Positions 22,641 to 32,949 of a stretch of DNA of 64,000 bases are shown here, piece after piece. The notes below the pieces were generated by a model. That model saw only the letters and a program-made list of their open reading frames with translations, was not told where the DNA came from and ran no database searches. Numbering within the stretch: the stretch's first letter is position 1; every line of letters starts with the position of its first letter. The stretch covers positions 279,515,242-279,579,241 of the forward strand of contig OY294067.1 of NCBI GenBank assembly GCA_958510875.1, in the 5' to 3' direction. The position numbers were made by a program, and so were the translations under genes. Source of the stretch: Endomychus coccineus (taxonomy: Eukaryota; Arthropoda; Insecta; Coleoptera; Endomychidae).

Positions 22641-23660
22641 GTGCGCATAATACTTCCAGCTTAAATGTGAAGTAATTATTTTGAAATACCGCCCTTCAAC
22701 TACAATGTTTTAGGAAAGATGAAAAGTTCTATTTGCTGTGTGGCCAAATATTCATAGCACGCGAATATGACATTTACAGTGGTGATTGATAAGCAGTGTA
22801 TTATTTGCTAACAAAAATAAGTATTTATGAAGATGCTAGAAGCTATTATTCCGAAATACCGCCCCACAACTACAATGCTTCAGAAAAGAAGAAAATTAAT
22901 ATTTGCTTTGTGGCAGCATATACGTAGTAAGTGAATATACCATTTACAGCGGTACAAAGCAGTGTATTATTTGCTGAGAGAAATGAGTTTTTATGAAGAT
23001 GCTAGAAGTTATTATTCCAAAATACCGCCCGACAACTACAATGCTTTAGAAAAGAAGAAACTTAATATTTGCTGTATGGCAGCATATTCGTAGTAAGTGA
23101 ATATGCCATTTACAGCGGTAAAAGGCCGTTTATTATTTGCTGAGAGAAAAGAGATTTTATGAAGATGCTAGAAGTTATTATTCCAAAATACCGCCCCACA
23201 ACTACAATGCTTTAGAAAAGAAGAAACTTCATATTTGCTGTATGGCAGAATATTCGTAGTAAGTGAAAGTACAATTTACAGCGGTGATAAGCAACATATC
23301 AGAAATGAGTTTCTGTAAGATGCTAAAAGTTATTATTCCAAAATACCGCCCGACAACTACAATGCTTTAGAAAAGAAGAAACTTCATATTTGCTGCATGG
23401 CAGAATATTTGTAGTAAGTGAATATATAATTTACAGCGGTAATAAGCAACGTATCAGAAATGAGTTCTTGTAAAGATGCTATAAGTTATTATTCCAAAAT
23501 ACCGCCCCTCAACTACATTGCTTTAGAAAAGAAGAAACTTCCTAGTTACTGTATGGCGGAATATTCGTATTGAGTGAATATGCCATTTACAGCGTTAATA
23601 AACAACGTATGAGAAATGAGGTTTTGTGAACTTGATAGAAGTAATTATTCTAGAGAATTT
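22640..23660. repeat. Satellite-like tandem array, six units of about 155-170 bp
   Basis: The phrase AAATACCGCCC(C/G)(A/T)CAACTACAATG(C/T)TTTAGAAAAG recurs at about 22683, 22852, 23019, 23185, 23340 and 23496. Between repeats are TTGCTGTATGGCAG, ATTTACAGCGGT and GAAGATGCTAGAAGTTATTATTCC. Later units have lost TATTATTTGC and are shorter. A further half unit decays into 23640-23780. No coding frame persists through units. Confidence 0.9.
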
Positions 23661-24462
23661 TCAGAGAAGAAAAAAGTTGTATCGAGAAATATTTGGAAAA
23701 ATTGATAATTCACATCATTTATAGATAACACGTATTTGAAAAGAAGATAGAGTGATTTATATCGGTAATAGGCAGTTTATTATTATTGGGAAAGAGCGAC
23801 TTGTCAAAAGCATGGCTCATACATAGAACTACGATCTTTCAAAGAAGAAGAGAAATTTCTATTATTAGTTTCATTATATATATCAAGGTTGACGTACGAA
23901 TTTCCTATTAAAGGTAAAGTGTAATTATTATCTACCCCGCCGTCTCCCCTAGGAAACTCAACAGGGTACTCTTTCATTCAAGAGTGTGAAAGACTTAGGG
24001 TTAGCGATAGTAATTTCTTTGAAGTTACAAATCATATTCATACTATTTCCAGAGGTTAAACCTTTACGTCACCCACCATCCAGTTCAGATTACAGGAATG
24101 CGATTTACAATGATTACGGTTTTTACATTATACTCGAAACCTTTCATTAATCTCCGAACCGTTAAAAACGGGCTTCTAACTTATTTAACGGAAGAAGATA
24201 TGTAAGAGAAGTTGAAATTTAATATTATCTTCATTTAAGGAAGAAGGAAAATAGAATGAGTGAAATAAGTAAATATAATTAATTCGCAAGAGCATTGCTT
24301 TTTATAACGAAACAGCTAATTAGAAATCGGAGCAGATTGAAACTTGGTATTATTTTTGTAATACAGTCAATTTGGATGCAAATACAATAAAATGAGGGAA
24401 ATAAATTCCCTAGTAGTAGGACCAAATAAGTATCAAAAAATCGTTTTGGCTTTGCCAAAATT

Positions 24463-24849
24463 TTGGCTTATATGCCTCCGTTTGGACCGCGCTATTGGCT
24501 TCAACTCAACACTTACAATTTCGAGGATTGTACCACGGGAAAGCCAAAGAATGTACGTCTAGGTTGGTATAATTCAGTTGTCCAAAAAAATGAAAGTCGC
24601 ACAAAATTATGGCAGACTTTGGTCAAAATTTTCGACTGGCCAGAATTTTTTTCAAGTCTCACTATTGTTGGTAATTCCCTCATCTTTCCTCTATTATTTG
24701 GGGTAAAGTTCGTTTTTCTATCTTCAACGGTTGGGCCTCTGCGATTTGTGGGTCAAGAGGCCGCACGACGGATAAGTCGTGGAGCCGAAACGACGGGCCT
24801 AACATTAATTCTAACGCCAGATTCGACCCCAAAAATGTATACTATATAG
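24463..24849 (+). CDS. Unrecognised open frame of 128 codons
   Basis: I do not recognise this protein. It starts MAYMPPFGPRYWLQLNTYNF and has a mildly hydrophobic middle (SLTIVGNSLIFPLLFGVKFVF). It ends with a basic and polar segment (EAARRISRGAETTGLTLIL). Composition is less AT-rich than the flanks. A palindrome (TTTTGGCTTTGCCAAAA) sits just upstream, which hints at a repeat rather than a promoter. No splice sites or family motif decide the matter. It could be a fragment of a host gene or an old mobile element. The stretch 23660-24460 before it holds nothing I can support. Confidence 0.3.
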   Translation: MAYMPPFGPRYWLQLNTYNFEDCTTGKPKNVRLGWYNSVVQKNESRTKLWQTLVKIFDWPEFFSSLTIVGNSLIFPLLFGVKFVFLSSTVGPLRFVGQEAARRISRGAETTGLTLILTPDSTPKMYTI

Positions 24850-26545
24850 TCAATTATAAAAAGATAGAAGAATGAAAATAATTCCACTCACCGCAGATAG
24901 GGTCCAACACAAGATGAACCCTGTCAATTTCTGTCTTCTAGTCTCTCCTCTCATCGCGTGATGCGAGACCTCTATCGAGTTTCGTGATTTAGTAAAATAG
25001 TGGATTTGCGCCATTAAATCACAGATGTCAGTCATAGTCTCTTTCCAAGTTTAATTATCTGTAATTCCGAGCGGAAACTATTATTAACATTATTCAAGCA
25101 ATTGGAATCTCAGTAACGTATAGAAGGTTACAATCTTTAATTTAAAGTCAGATAATCTTCAAATCTATTTTACTAGAAAATCGAAACAAACCAAGATGCC
25201 CTTTGATGACATTAAAAACCCAAATTTCAAATTTTTTCCTGCTAAATTATGAAAAAATCACGTACAAAAAGGTATTCTTACTCCGCCCCCCGATTTCCAG
25301 ACGTTCTTGGTATAAATTAATATTTTTATTTGCAGACAAAAGAATCGTATTCATAATATTTGACTTTCGTAACATTTCACCCAGTGTCCGTACGATAATG
25401 CTGAAAATGTTATCTTGAAGTAAGTGTCAGAATATGACTCTACTAGCTTTTTGTCGAAACGCCTCTCTTACGCGTGTAACGTTAATTCGCCCGAATCGGT
25501 ATTATTTCTTCTCATCTTCCGCATTGACCAACAAAATATCTTTTTCCGGAAACTCAGTATGACATTACGAACCCAATGAAAACTTAGATCAAAATCTGTG
25601 CTTATTCAAACATTAAATTTTGCTGTACTATCTTTCCTGTACTATTAAACCAGCAATTGAAGTGAGAATGTGCAAAACAATGAATAAGTGGTTATTTCTT
25701 CATAAAAATTTGTTTGAATTGCTAAATTGAATATGACTGAGCCCTCAAATATATATTAGATAGCAAAATAATTCATATAAATTAACGATAAGTACATAAG
25801 TACACTTTACGTGACTCCAAATGGAAACCCTTCAGGCGATAAATATATTTAGTGGTATACAAACAACTTATGGCATAATAATATGTATTTTAATGATTCA
25901 TTGGTTTACTCGGTAGATAGCCATAAATTTGTACTTGTACCTTGAAGTTGAATTTATCGCAGATTTACCGAACCGCAATACCAAATCAATAATTATTCAT
26001 GGAAGCTCATAAATTTAATATTTCCTCCTGCGGAGAGTTGCTCGAATCAATGTTTAAACAGTCGAAGAAGATAGGTAGAGGCGTTGCAATTATAATGATA
26101 TTCTAATCGTTTCGTCATGTTGAAATAACTATTCGTCACATTTGAAATGTGTTTCAGCTAATGCCTCGATTGATAATTAAACAAAAGCGTGATTTGAATT
26201 GGATAGTCATTCATTTACTGAAAGTTAGCAAGTGATATAATTGACAAGATGCCCGAAACATGTCCTTCATTTGTTCTTTTGAATGCAATGGGAGAAGTTA
26301 AAAATCAGAGTTAGCCGAACATGTTTTGGATACAGGTTAGGGATGGGCGATTTTGAATTGTTTCAACGCTGAATCGGTTTAGTCCAAGAGACGATGTATG
26401 GATGAAAATCTTCATTTGGTAGCTATATAGCACAAGTCATTCCGACCTATTTGATGAATATTTAAAACAAACTTTTTCTTCACTATCATCTCCAGTCACT
26501 TGTCATGTCATTTGCATAAATAAAAGTTTCTATACTTGACTACAC
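24850..26545. other. AT-rich intergenic DNA
   Basis: No gene, repeat array or terminal repeat could be supported in these 1.7 kb. Short open frames (24850-25035, 25203-25418) lack motifs. Confidence 0.45.
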
Positions 26546-27030
26546 GAGAGGAAAACCTCTAATGTTCGAAGAACATCGTGTGAGCCAGCGGAGGAATGTT
26601 GGTAGAGGAGATAAGCATTCGAATTTGGATTTTATAGGCATAAGGAAAGACCTCAGTAGGCAAAGAGTTCCACAACTTCGCTGTTTGATGGAAAAATGAA
26701 GTATGGTAAGAAGATGTTCGGCAGGTCTCGAGCTTGACAATGAAGGAGTGCCTAGCTTGAGATCGCCTAGTCCGCCTATCTGGAATCTCTCGTGGTGGAA
26801 CAACATACGAGATTTCTGCTGTTGGTGGTGATCCTGAGCATTGATGTGGAAGACTTCATAGGAATGGTGGTATCCGACATCATCATATTAGGGATTGTGG
26901 CATCCACCTCCCTGGATAAGATGCAAGCTTGTGTTTTGGTTGCATTAAACTCTACTAGATTATCAGATCTCCCCGGGCTTCATTGGATGGTATAGGGGCT
27001 CTAGATGGGAAAATAGTATGAAGCGTTACC
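26546..27030 (-). pseudogene. Non-LTR retrotransposon (family B, copy 2), 3' part
   Basis: Minus-strand reading gives the family B C-terminal tail: YVVPPRE, LETCRTSSYHTSFF, AKLWNSLPTEVFPYAYKIQ, then LAHTMFFEH. Upstream (about 27000-26830) lies decayed sequence after the catalytic YADD. It shares SSTSMLRITTNS with IPMKFSISMLAITTNS of copy 1 near 10760. Frames change at least three times. A MULE fragment at 27031 separates it from the rest of the reverse transcriptase. Confidence 0.7.
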
Positions 27031-27736
27031 AGGGTGGGACCCATTTTTTCCACTCCACTTTTTCCACTCTGCTTTTTCCACTCCGCTTTTTCCACTAATG
27101 TATTTTTCCACTAATACATTTTTCCACCAGTTTATTTTTTCCTCCAGTTTATTTTTTGATACATTTAATATTTTTATAAATGGATATCAAACAGGATATC
27201 AAAATTGTATATGGTGACCGACAGCTTTTAAATATTCCAAAACTTCGCCTCCACTTTTCCTATCTTCATATTGGCGAACTAAATTGTTTACTCGCTCTTC
27301 GTTTTTCACTCTGAACTGCTGTGTAGTTTTTTAAATTTTGTGGCCTGAATCCAGCTCGCGGATCATGGCCTCGGTGTCTCCTTGTTCTTTCTGTAGCTCG
27401 AGGAAGAAGGCGTAAAGACTAGGGTGGTTTTTTCCCACAACCACCTGGAATCTGTTGCCAACCTTCTGACACATTGTTGGTCCTCGACAGATTTTGTAAC
27501 ACGGGCTCGTACATGTTCTACAGGGAGGGGGGATAACTGTCAGACCAATGTGTTAGGTCAAACTGTCAATTCAACGTATCAAACTGTCGTAGCTATGATA
27601 CTTGTTCAAATCATTTCAATTATACTATTTTCGAATTGGTGGAAAATCATTACTAGAGGAAAAAGGTTATTGGAAAAAAAACTAGTAGAAAAATATACCA
27701 GTGGAAAAAATGGAGTGGAAAAAGTGTCACCCAATC
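27031..27736. mobile_element. MULE (Mutator-like) fragment inserted in family B copy 2
   Basis: Flanks share AGCGTTACC (27022-27030) and AGCGTACC (27737-27744), close to the 8-10 bp duplication usual for Mutator-like elements. Ends are imperfectly inverted: AGGGTGGGACCC with TTTTTTCCACTCC on the left, GGAGTGGAAAAAGTGTCACCC on the right. Inside both ends TTTTTCCACT-like units are repeated several times, forming subterminal repeats. The element is only 706 bp and so must have lost most of its transposase. Confidence 0.75.
27190..27560 (-). pseudogene. MULE transposase C-terminal remnant
   Basis: Minus-strand reading gives VGNRFQVVVGKNHPSLYAFF, LELQKEQGDTEAMIRELDSG, and after a stop RVKNEERVNNLVRQYEDRKS with EVLEYLKAVGHH. 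This order (NRFQ-hydrophobic-V-G-HPS, KEQ, ILxYLxAxxHN) is the usual segment after the catalytic domain in insect MULE/FLYWCH-linked transposases. The catalytic domain itself is missing. The plus-strand frame across 27424-27792 is a shadow. Confidence 0.6.
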
Positions 27737-27744
27737 AGCGTACC

Positions 27745-28100
27745 ATCATCTGCAGAGCTGTGAACGGAAAAGGTGGTCATTCTAGCAGATGAGCAGAAAC
27801 AAAGTTGGTGCTAAGAGAGGTCCCTGTGGAACATCAGCGTTGTTAGCCATTGTATCGGAGGATACTACGTCAACCACCACATGGAGTGATCTTTCTGAGA
27901 GAAAACTCGATAGGAAGCGACAAAGGTTAGGCGACAAACCATATGACGAAAGTTTCCCAAGGCTTTGGTCGAATGCTTTAGAGATATTCAATGCTACAGC
28001 TACAGATTCTCCATGTTTTTCAATAGATTTCTGCCATACATCTGTTACGTAGGCAATCAGGTCTCCTGTTGATCTCTGCTTGGAGCTCTCTGGGTATTGG
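27745..28100 (-). pseudogene. Non-LTR reverse transcriptase core fragment (family B, copy 2, continued)
   Basis: From right to left the frame gives a decayed block around 28000-28050, MNISKAFDQSLGKL (the catalytic Asp position reads Asn in this frame start), YGLSPNLCRFLSSFLSERS, LHVVVDVVSS and NADVPQGPLLAPTLFLL. After a break it reaches the YADD region, whose FADDG-equivalent lies exactly at the MULE junction near 27745. Copies at 10.2-10.8 kb and 59.3-59.6 kb show the same blocks. Confidence 0.72.
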
Positions 28101-28129
28101 ATGATTTTGATGTTGATTGTGGTAATATT

Positions 28130-28445
28130 ATGGTGTTATGAAATTATGATCTGGCATCATAAGATGTATAAGAATAGAATATGTTAGCTTATGCATCCTA
28201 AATTTCCAAGATAGCCAGAAAGGTAGCGCCGGTCAGTTTTTTGTAATTGTCTAAAATTTTCTAGACAATTTGAAAAATTTCAAATTAAAATTCATATTAA
28301 GGCTCAAAACCATGAATAGTTTGCGATGTATAAAATATGTTTTTTTGAACGACAGAAAGCGAGACCCACCACCACTAACCCTCATCAGAAATATGCATTG
28401 TTTTCGTAACCCATTTAAGTAACTTAACAGCAAAGCAATGCACAA
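28130..28445. repeat. Dispersed repeat (copy 2 of the 6860-7425 family)
   Basis: It shares GAAATTATGATCTGGCATCATAA, GCTTATGCAT(C/T)C, GGTAGCG(C/T)CGGT, ATTAAGGCTCAAAAC and GACCCACCACCAC with the copy at 6.87-7.25 kb, in the same order. This copy lacks the inverted second half found there. It adjoins family B copy 2 directly, as copy 1 lies 1.8 kb from family B copy 1. Confidence 0.7.
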
Positions 28446-28948
28446 TTTTTCTAAACATAACTAATTAAGTATCGTGAATCTACATCATTCATGCGCAGCT
28501 CCTTGCGTAACGTAACGTAACGTACTATATGTTAAAGTACTGCATTATATGCTAAAACTGATTGTATTTCATTCGTGTCTCATGATAAAATTAGACTATT
28601 AGTCTTATACAGATTGAGTTAGTATCAGCGGTGTATAGTGATTTAATAAGTGCGTCTGACATTCGACAAAGTTGGGGATAAATGGGCGTTTATTCATAGC
28701 GCCCCTGTCAGAAGTCCAGCTACACCATATGCATGTTGCATCCGAATACTTCATTTCACTTCAAGCTGTTGTGTGGTAAGCATAAAATAAGTGTCTTAAG
28801 AACTAGATTGAATTGAATTAGAAACTTTTCTTTTATTATTCATATAACACATTTACGAGATATTAAAAATTATCAAATCAATTTATAACCATGCTTCTAT
28901 CGCGATTACTGCCGTAACTCGTAAATGAAGTGAAGGTCCGTCTGCTAG

Positions 28949-29350
28949 CGCGCATTGCATATTATTGACACAACCCACTATAGCGCTTTACTTCTTCCTA
29001 TTGTAAAATAATGCAATGCGTTTGGCTTGTTTCAACTCACAATACTTCCCATTTGCAGCTGATTTAAAGTCAATATGTATTATAAATAGCTATATCGAAT
29101 CGAATAGATCAAGTCTCTGTATATTGCGAAACATTGAAACGGTAACAAGCGCGCATTGCATATTATTGACACAACCCACTATAGCGCTTTACTTCTTCCT
29201 ATTGTAAAATAATGCAATGCGTTTGGCTTGTTTCAACTCACAATACTTCCCATTTGCAGCTGATTTAAAGTCAATATGTATTATAAATAGCTATACCGAA
29301 TCGAATAGATCAAGTCTCTGTATATTGCGAAACATTGAAACGGTAACAAT
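28949..29350. repeat. Recent tandem duplication, 201 bp unit, two copies
   Basis: Units run 28949-29149 and 29150-29350. I find a single substitution (CTATATCGA versus CTATACCGA) plus differences at the very edge, so the duplication is young. The unit includes AACCCACTATAGCGC and a TATAAATAGC box-like motif. No coding frame of note: the 63-codon frame at 29016-29207 spans the junction and is a by-product. Confidence 0.93.
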
Positions 29351-29764
29351 TCGAAAAATCATCAGCTCTGAGATTATATTATTATAATTTACTCGAAAAA
29401 AAGCAGCGTTTTCTGAACAAACAGCGGCGTTTTATGCCTCGGATTCAGTGTCGAACAGTTTCTGTTCCGCGGTAGGTTAATAAATGGAAACGTGGGTCAC
29501 TGTTAGCAATAATAAATCTTTTCAACTACACCACAATGCCCTTGTGTGTGTGTATACAAATAGCGTGTGGGGCTTTCATTCACATAATGCATTGTTGGGA
29601 CAACAATTACAAGTTACGACTCAATGCCTATTCATTACTGTAGTAAGTATAATTACCGACTAACGCGACAAATAATTCAATTAAGAGATGGGTATCAAAA
29701 TCAAATGTATCCGTAGCATTATCATCTAAGCTTAATTTTACGTGTTGGGCATATAATAATATAT
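29351..29764. other. Left flank of the LTR element, possibly part of the NOF-like sequence
   Basis: On the minus strand 29640-29755 is open and protein-like (LDDNATDTFDFDTHLLIELF). If the LTR element is disregarded, this lies next to the NOF-like frame at 37586-37817 with one frame change. The link rests on position and composition only. The remaining 290 bases show nothing I can support. Confidence 0.35.
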
Positions 29765-31330
29765 TGTTATGATTTCATTTCATAGACAATAAAAATTTAA
29801 AAATAATAAATTACCGAACTATGAAAATCAGAAAAGATCAAAAAAAAAAATATTTTATGGAATTAAAAACAATAATAAAAGCTAAATAATAGTTAGGATA
29901 TTAATATTAACAATGTAAAACATAATAAACAACGATGTAATAGAATAAGAAGTGATAAACAAGAACTTCAGTGAAAGTGAAGAAACGTTCTGTGTAACGA
30001 AATCAGAAATCATAAGTAAAGTGATTACAAAACTATCATGAGATAGTACAAAACATTGAATAATGTTATAGATATAAGTTAGGATTAGTAAATTTGAGTT
30101 ATGTAATGTTAAAAGAATGTTATTGATATAATATGATATGTATTAGATTTAAGAATAAGTAACTGTCAAGAAAACCATAAATATGGGAATAATCATATTA
30201 ATAATAACCCAATCATAGGTTATATTATACCAAAGTGTGGGGAAAAATGTAGGCAATATTAATTTAAAAAGAAGGAATCGCTAACAATTAAAATAAGTTG
30301 AAAATCTCAAATAACTCAAAAAGTAAAGTATACTAAATTCTGATTGGTCAATAGGAATTTCTAATGTCAATCTGGTAACAATGAAGACTTGTGTCAGTTT
30401 CACAACAATTAACTTGGCATCCTTGATTTGAAAAGAAAGCTTCTCATAGGTTGATTATGACATCTAGTAGCGTCGGTTTTGGAGGCCTATAAAAACGAAT
30501 CTGAAAGTAAAGAAGTTCAGTTTGCCATTACATCTGTAGACTGAAAGTACTACTGCAACTCACCAAAATTTTATAACCTATAATAACCTCCAATTGAACG
30601 AAAGTGTTCCAAACTTTGATAGGTTCAAAGAAACCAAAGTTAATAAGTTTTATATAAAGTCAACGATTATTCCAAGTATCTGAATCCAGTAAAAAGGCTG
30701 TAATAACCTCCAATTAAGAAGAAATCTCCAACGATTGCCATTCATCAATAATTTCAATAAAGCATCGAAAAGTTTCATGTTTTATCTAAAAGGATAAACA
30801 AAGTATTATCAACAGTTCCTGAGTCTCAAGAAGAAGTAATCCAAATTAGTTACCTGTGATTATTGTGAAAAAGCATAGTATTGTGTAAAAGTGAATCATC
30901 AACGAAATTATAAAAGAATTAAATTGAAAATTGCCAACATAGTTAAACACACTTTTGGATATAAACTAAAAGTAAGTTTGTTCATTATATTTCCATTGTA
31001 GTATTATTTGTAAATCTGAAAGAAAGATTGTCGTTTGTAATTTTGTAAACAACTATTAATATTGAATAGTTTTGAGGTTAAAGCTAGTTCTATGCTTAGA
31101 ACATAAAATAAAATTGTAAATTAGAAACCCGAGATAAATAGAGTCATAGAGATTTAAATATAGAAACTTTTCAACATTCAAAGAATATTGTGTTTAATTC
31201 CATAAAATAATAATAATAAAAAAGAGAAAGTTCATTATTATTCATAATCAATAAATTAAAAGCTAGCCGGAAGAATTAATAATAATTCATAATTAAATAA
31301 TAAAATCATAAAAGAGTTTTAGTTAATAAT
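29765..31330 (+). repeat. 5' LTR of the 7.8 kb element
   Basis: It starts TGTTATGATTTC and ends AGTTAATAAT, directly before the primer site. It differs from the 3' LTR at 36032-37585 by the indel near 29965 and few or no other changes. A core promoter and an AATAAA signal (about 30766) mark U3, R and U5. U3 would be about 29765-30518. Confidence 0.93.
30488..30522 (+). promoter_or_regulatory. LTR core promoter (TATA box and initiator)
   Basis: TATAAAAA at 30488-30495 lies 31 bases before the A of TTCAGTT at 30519, which matches the arthropod initiator TCAGT. The same pair occurs in the 3' LTR near 36743-36775. Spacing is right for RNA polymerase II. The start site is inferred, not measured. 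Confidence 0.65.
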
Positions 31331-31350
31331 TGGCGCCCAACGTGGGGCCA
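31331..31350 (+). other. Primer binding site, tRNA-Lys(CUU) type
   Basis: TGGCGCCCAACGTGGGGC follows the LTR without a gap. It is complementary to the 3' end of arthropod tRNA-Lys(CUU), CCA included, over 18 bases. Minus-strand DNA synthesis would start here. Confidence 0.88.
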
Positions 31351-31420
31351 TTTGAAAAAAGAAATAGAACCGCGTATCAAAATAATTTAAAGAACTAGAT
31401 TAATTAATAAGAAAGTAAAA

Positions 31421-32812
31421 ATGGAAGGAGATAGACAGAGGACTCCAGAATTGATAGGATTTGATCAAGAGGGTGAAATGATTAGTGCAGAAAGACCACC
31501 AATAATAGATAGTCAATCACAAATAATGAGATTGCTTGAAAGTTTAAATTTAAAAGCTAATGAAACAAATAAAAAAATTGAACAATGTAAGAATGAAACT
31601 AATGCTAGAATTGAACAAGGTATGAGTGATATAAGAGATGAAATTAAGAGAGTGAATGATAAATTTGATAAAAGAACTGAGGAAATTATGAGAATAGTTG
31701 AAACTGAAAAAAAGGAAATAAGACAACATGTTGAAGAAAGTATAGATAATAAATTAGAAGAATATAATAGCTTTGTAAATAGAAAGTTTAATAATGTAGA
31801 GAAAGAAATAGATATTATGGAAAATAGAATGAATGATATGGGGAGGAATATTGAAGAGAATGTGAATGTGAATGTACAAAGTATGAAAGAAAATCAGGAA
31901 AAAATGATAAATGAACAAGATGAAAGAATAAAAAGAATTGAGAATAGATCCGAAGAGAGAATGAATATAGAATACAGAAATGTAGGTCATGAGAATACAA
32001 TAAAATTTAATGGAAACATAAAATTATTACATCCATGCATTTTTGTTAAAGATTTGAAAAATGAAATACAGTATGAAAGGAATATAGAGAGAATGAAAAA
32101 ATTAATAAGAGAACGATTGGTTGATGAACCTTTGTTGTGGTTCAATTGCAAAGAAAGGGAATTAAATAGTTTAGATGAGTTTATAGATGAGTTTTTAAAT
32201 AATTTTTGGGGTGAAAATGAACAATCGAAATGTCGAGAAAGATTATATTTTAGGAAGTATATAGAAGGGACTAGAAAAAGCATGAGTGCTTATGCACTTA
32301 GCCTATATAATGAAGCGCAATATTTAGAACCTAAAATGAGAGAGGAAGAGATAGTTTTATACATTTCAAGACAGTATCGAAGTCAAATATCTGAGGCAAT
32401 AGCCATTGCAAATATTAAAAACATGAATCAACTACTATCATACTTAAATAGAATTGATAATAAGAATAACATAGGAACTAGGAAACAAAATGGATATAAT
32501 GATAACAGGAACAATTACAGGGGAAATCAAAATTATAATAATAGAGTCCAAAATAATAATTATCAAAACAATTTTAGAAATAGGGATAATAGAAACCAAA
32601 ATTATTATAATAGGGAAAATAGATATAATGGAAATAATGCTAATCAAAATAGAAATAGATATAGGGATTATAGAAGTCAAAATAATAATAATAATAGAAA
32701 TAATAGTAGAAATGAAAATAATCAAAGGGAAGTAAACTGTAGTAGAATAGAAAGTAATATGGAAAGGGAAGACTCTTCAAGTCAAAATAATCAACAAAAT
32801 CAGGATTTTTAA
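31421..32812 (+). CDS. Gag-like protein, 463 codons
   Basis: Structural protein of the virus-like particle. After a short N-terminus, residues about 35-175 are highly charged and heptad-like, suggesting a long coiled coil (repeated EQ, NE, RMND). Residues about 190-345 resemble a Gag capsid region (KDLKNEIQYERNIERMKKLI, EPLLWFN-like, LYFRKYIEGTRKSMSAYAL). The C-terminus (about 350-440) is extremely Asn/Arg/Tyr rich and has no CCHC zinc knuckle. RNA binding may rely on this RGN-rich tail instead. The start is the first ATG after the primer site, 71 bases downstream. The stop TAA abuts a run of five T where pol is reached by a -1 shift. Confidence 0.85.
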   Translation: MEGDRQRTPELIGFDQEGEMISAERPPIIDSQSQIMRLLESLNLKANETNKKIEQCKNETNARIEQGMSDIRDEIKRVNDKFDKRTEEIMRIVETEKKEIRQHVEESIDNKLEEYNSFVNRKFNNVEKEIDIMENRMNDMGRNIEENVNVNVQSMKENQEKMINEQDERIKRIENRSEERMNIEYRNVGHENTIKFNGNIKLLHPCIFVKDLKNEIQYERNIERMKKLIRERLVDEPLLWFNCKERELNSLDEFIDEFLNNFWGENEQSKCRERLYFRKYIEGTRKSMSAYALSLYNEAQYLEPKMREEEIVLYISRQYRSQISEAIAIANIKNMNQLLSYLNRIDNKNNIGTRKQNGYNDNRNNYRGNQNYNNRVQNNNYQNNFRNRDNRNQNYYNRENRYNGNNANQNRNRYRDYRSQNNNNNRNNSRNENNQREVNCSRIESNMEREDSSSQNNQQNQDF

Positions 32813-32815
32813 GAA
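32800..32815 (+). promoter_or_regulatory. Probable -1 ribosomal frameshift site between gag and pol
   Basis: The gag stop reads GAT TTT TAA, with five T at 32806-32810. Moving back one base keeps Phe on TTT and opens the pol frame (TTT TTA AGA AAG). In the pol frame the previous stop is TAA at 32788-32790. Any productive shift must therefore occur within these roughly 20 bases. This supports frameshifting at the stop codon. The exact slippery mechanism is inferred. Confidence 0.65.
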
Positions 32816-32949
32816 AGCACGAATACCACGTTAATGTATTATATGAACATCAGAGGGAATACATTGACTACGAACAGCAAAGGGAAGAAAATGAAAGTAT
32901 AGGTTTAATTAAATTAAAAGGTTTTTTAAAAGGGAAAGAAGTAGAAATT

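Noticed and set aside
31754..32725. Several minus-strand frames rich in Ile/Phe/Ser opposite gag
   Set aside because: They mirror the A-rich coding strand of gag and contain only low-complexity residues. They are shadows.
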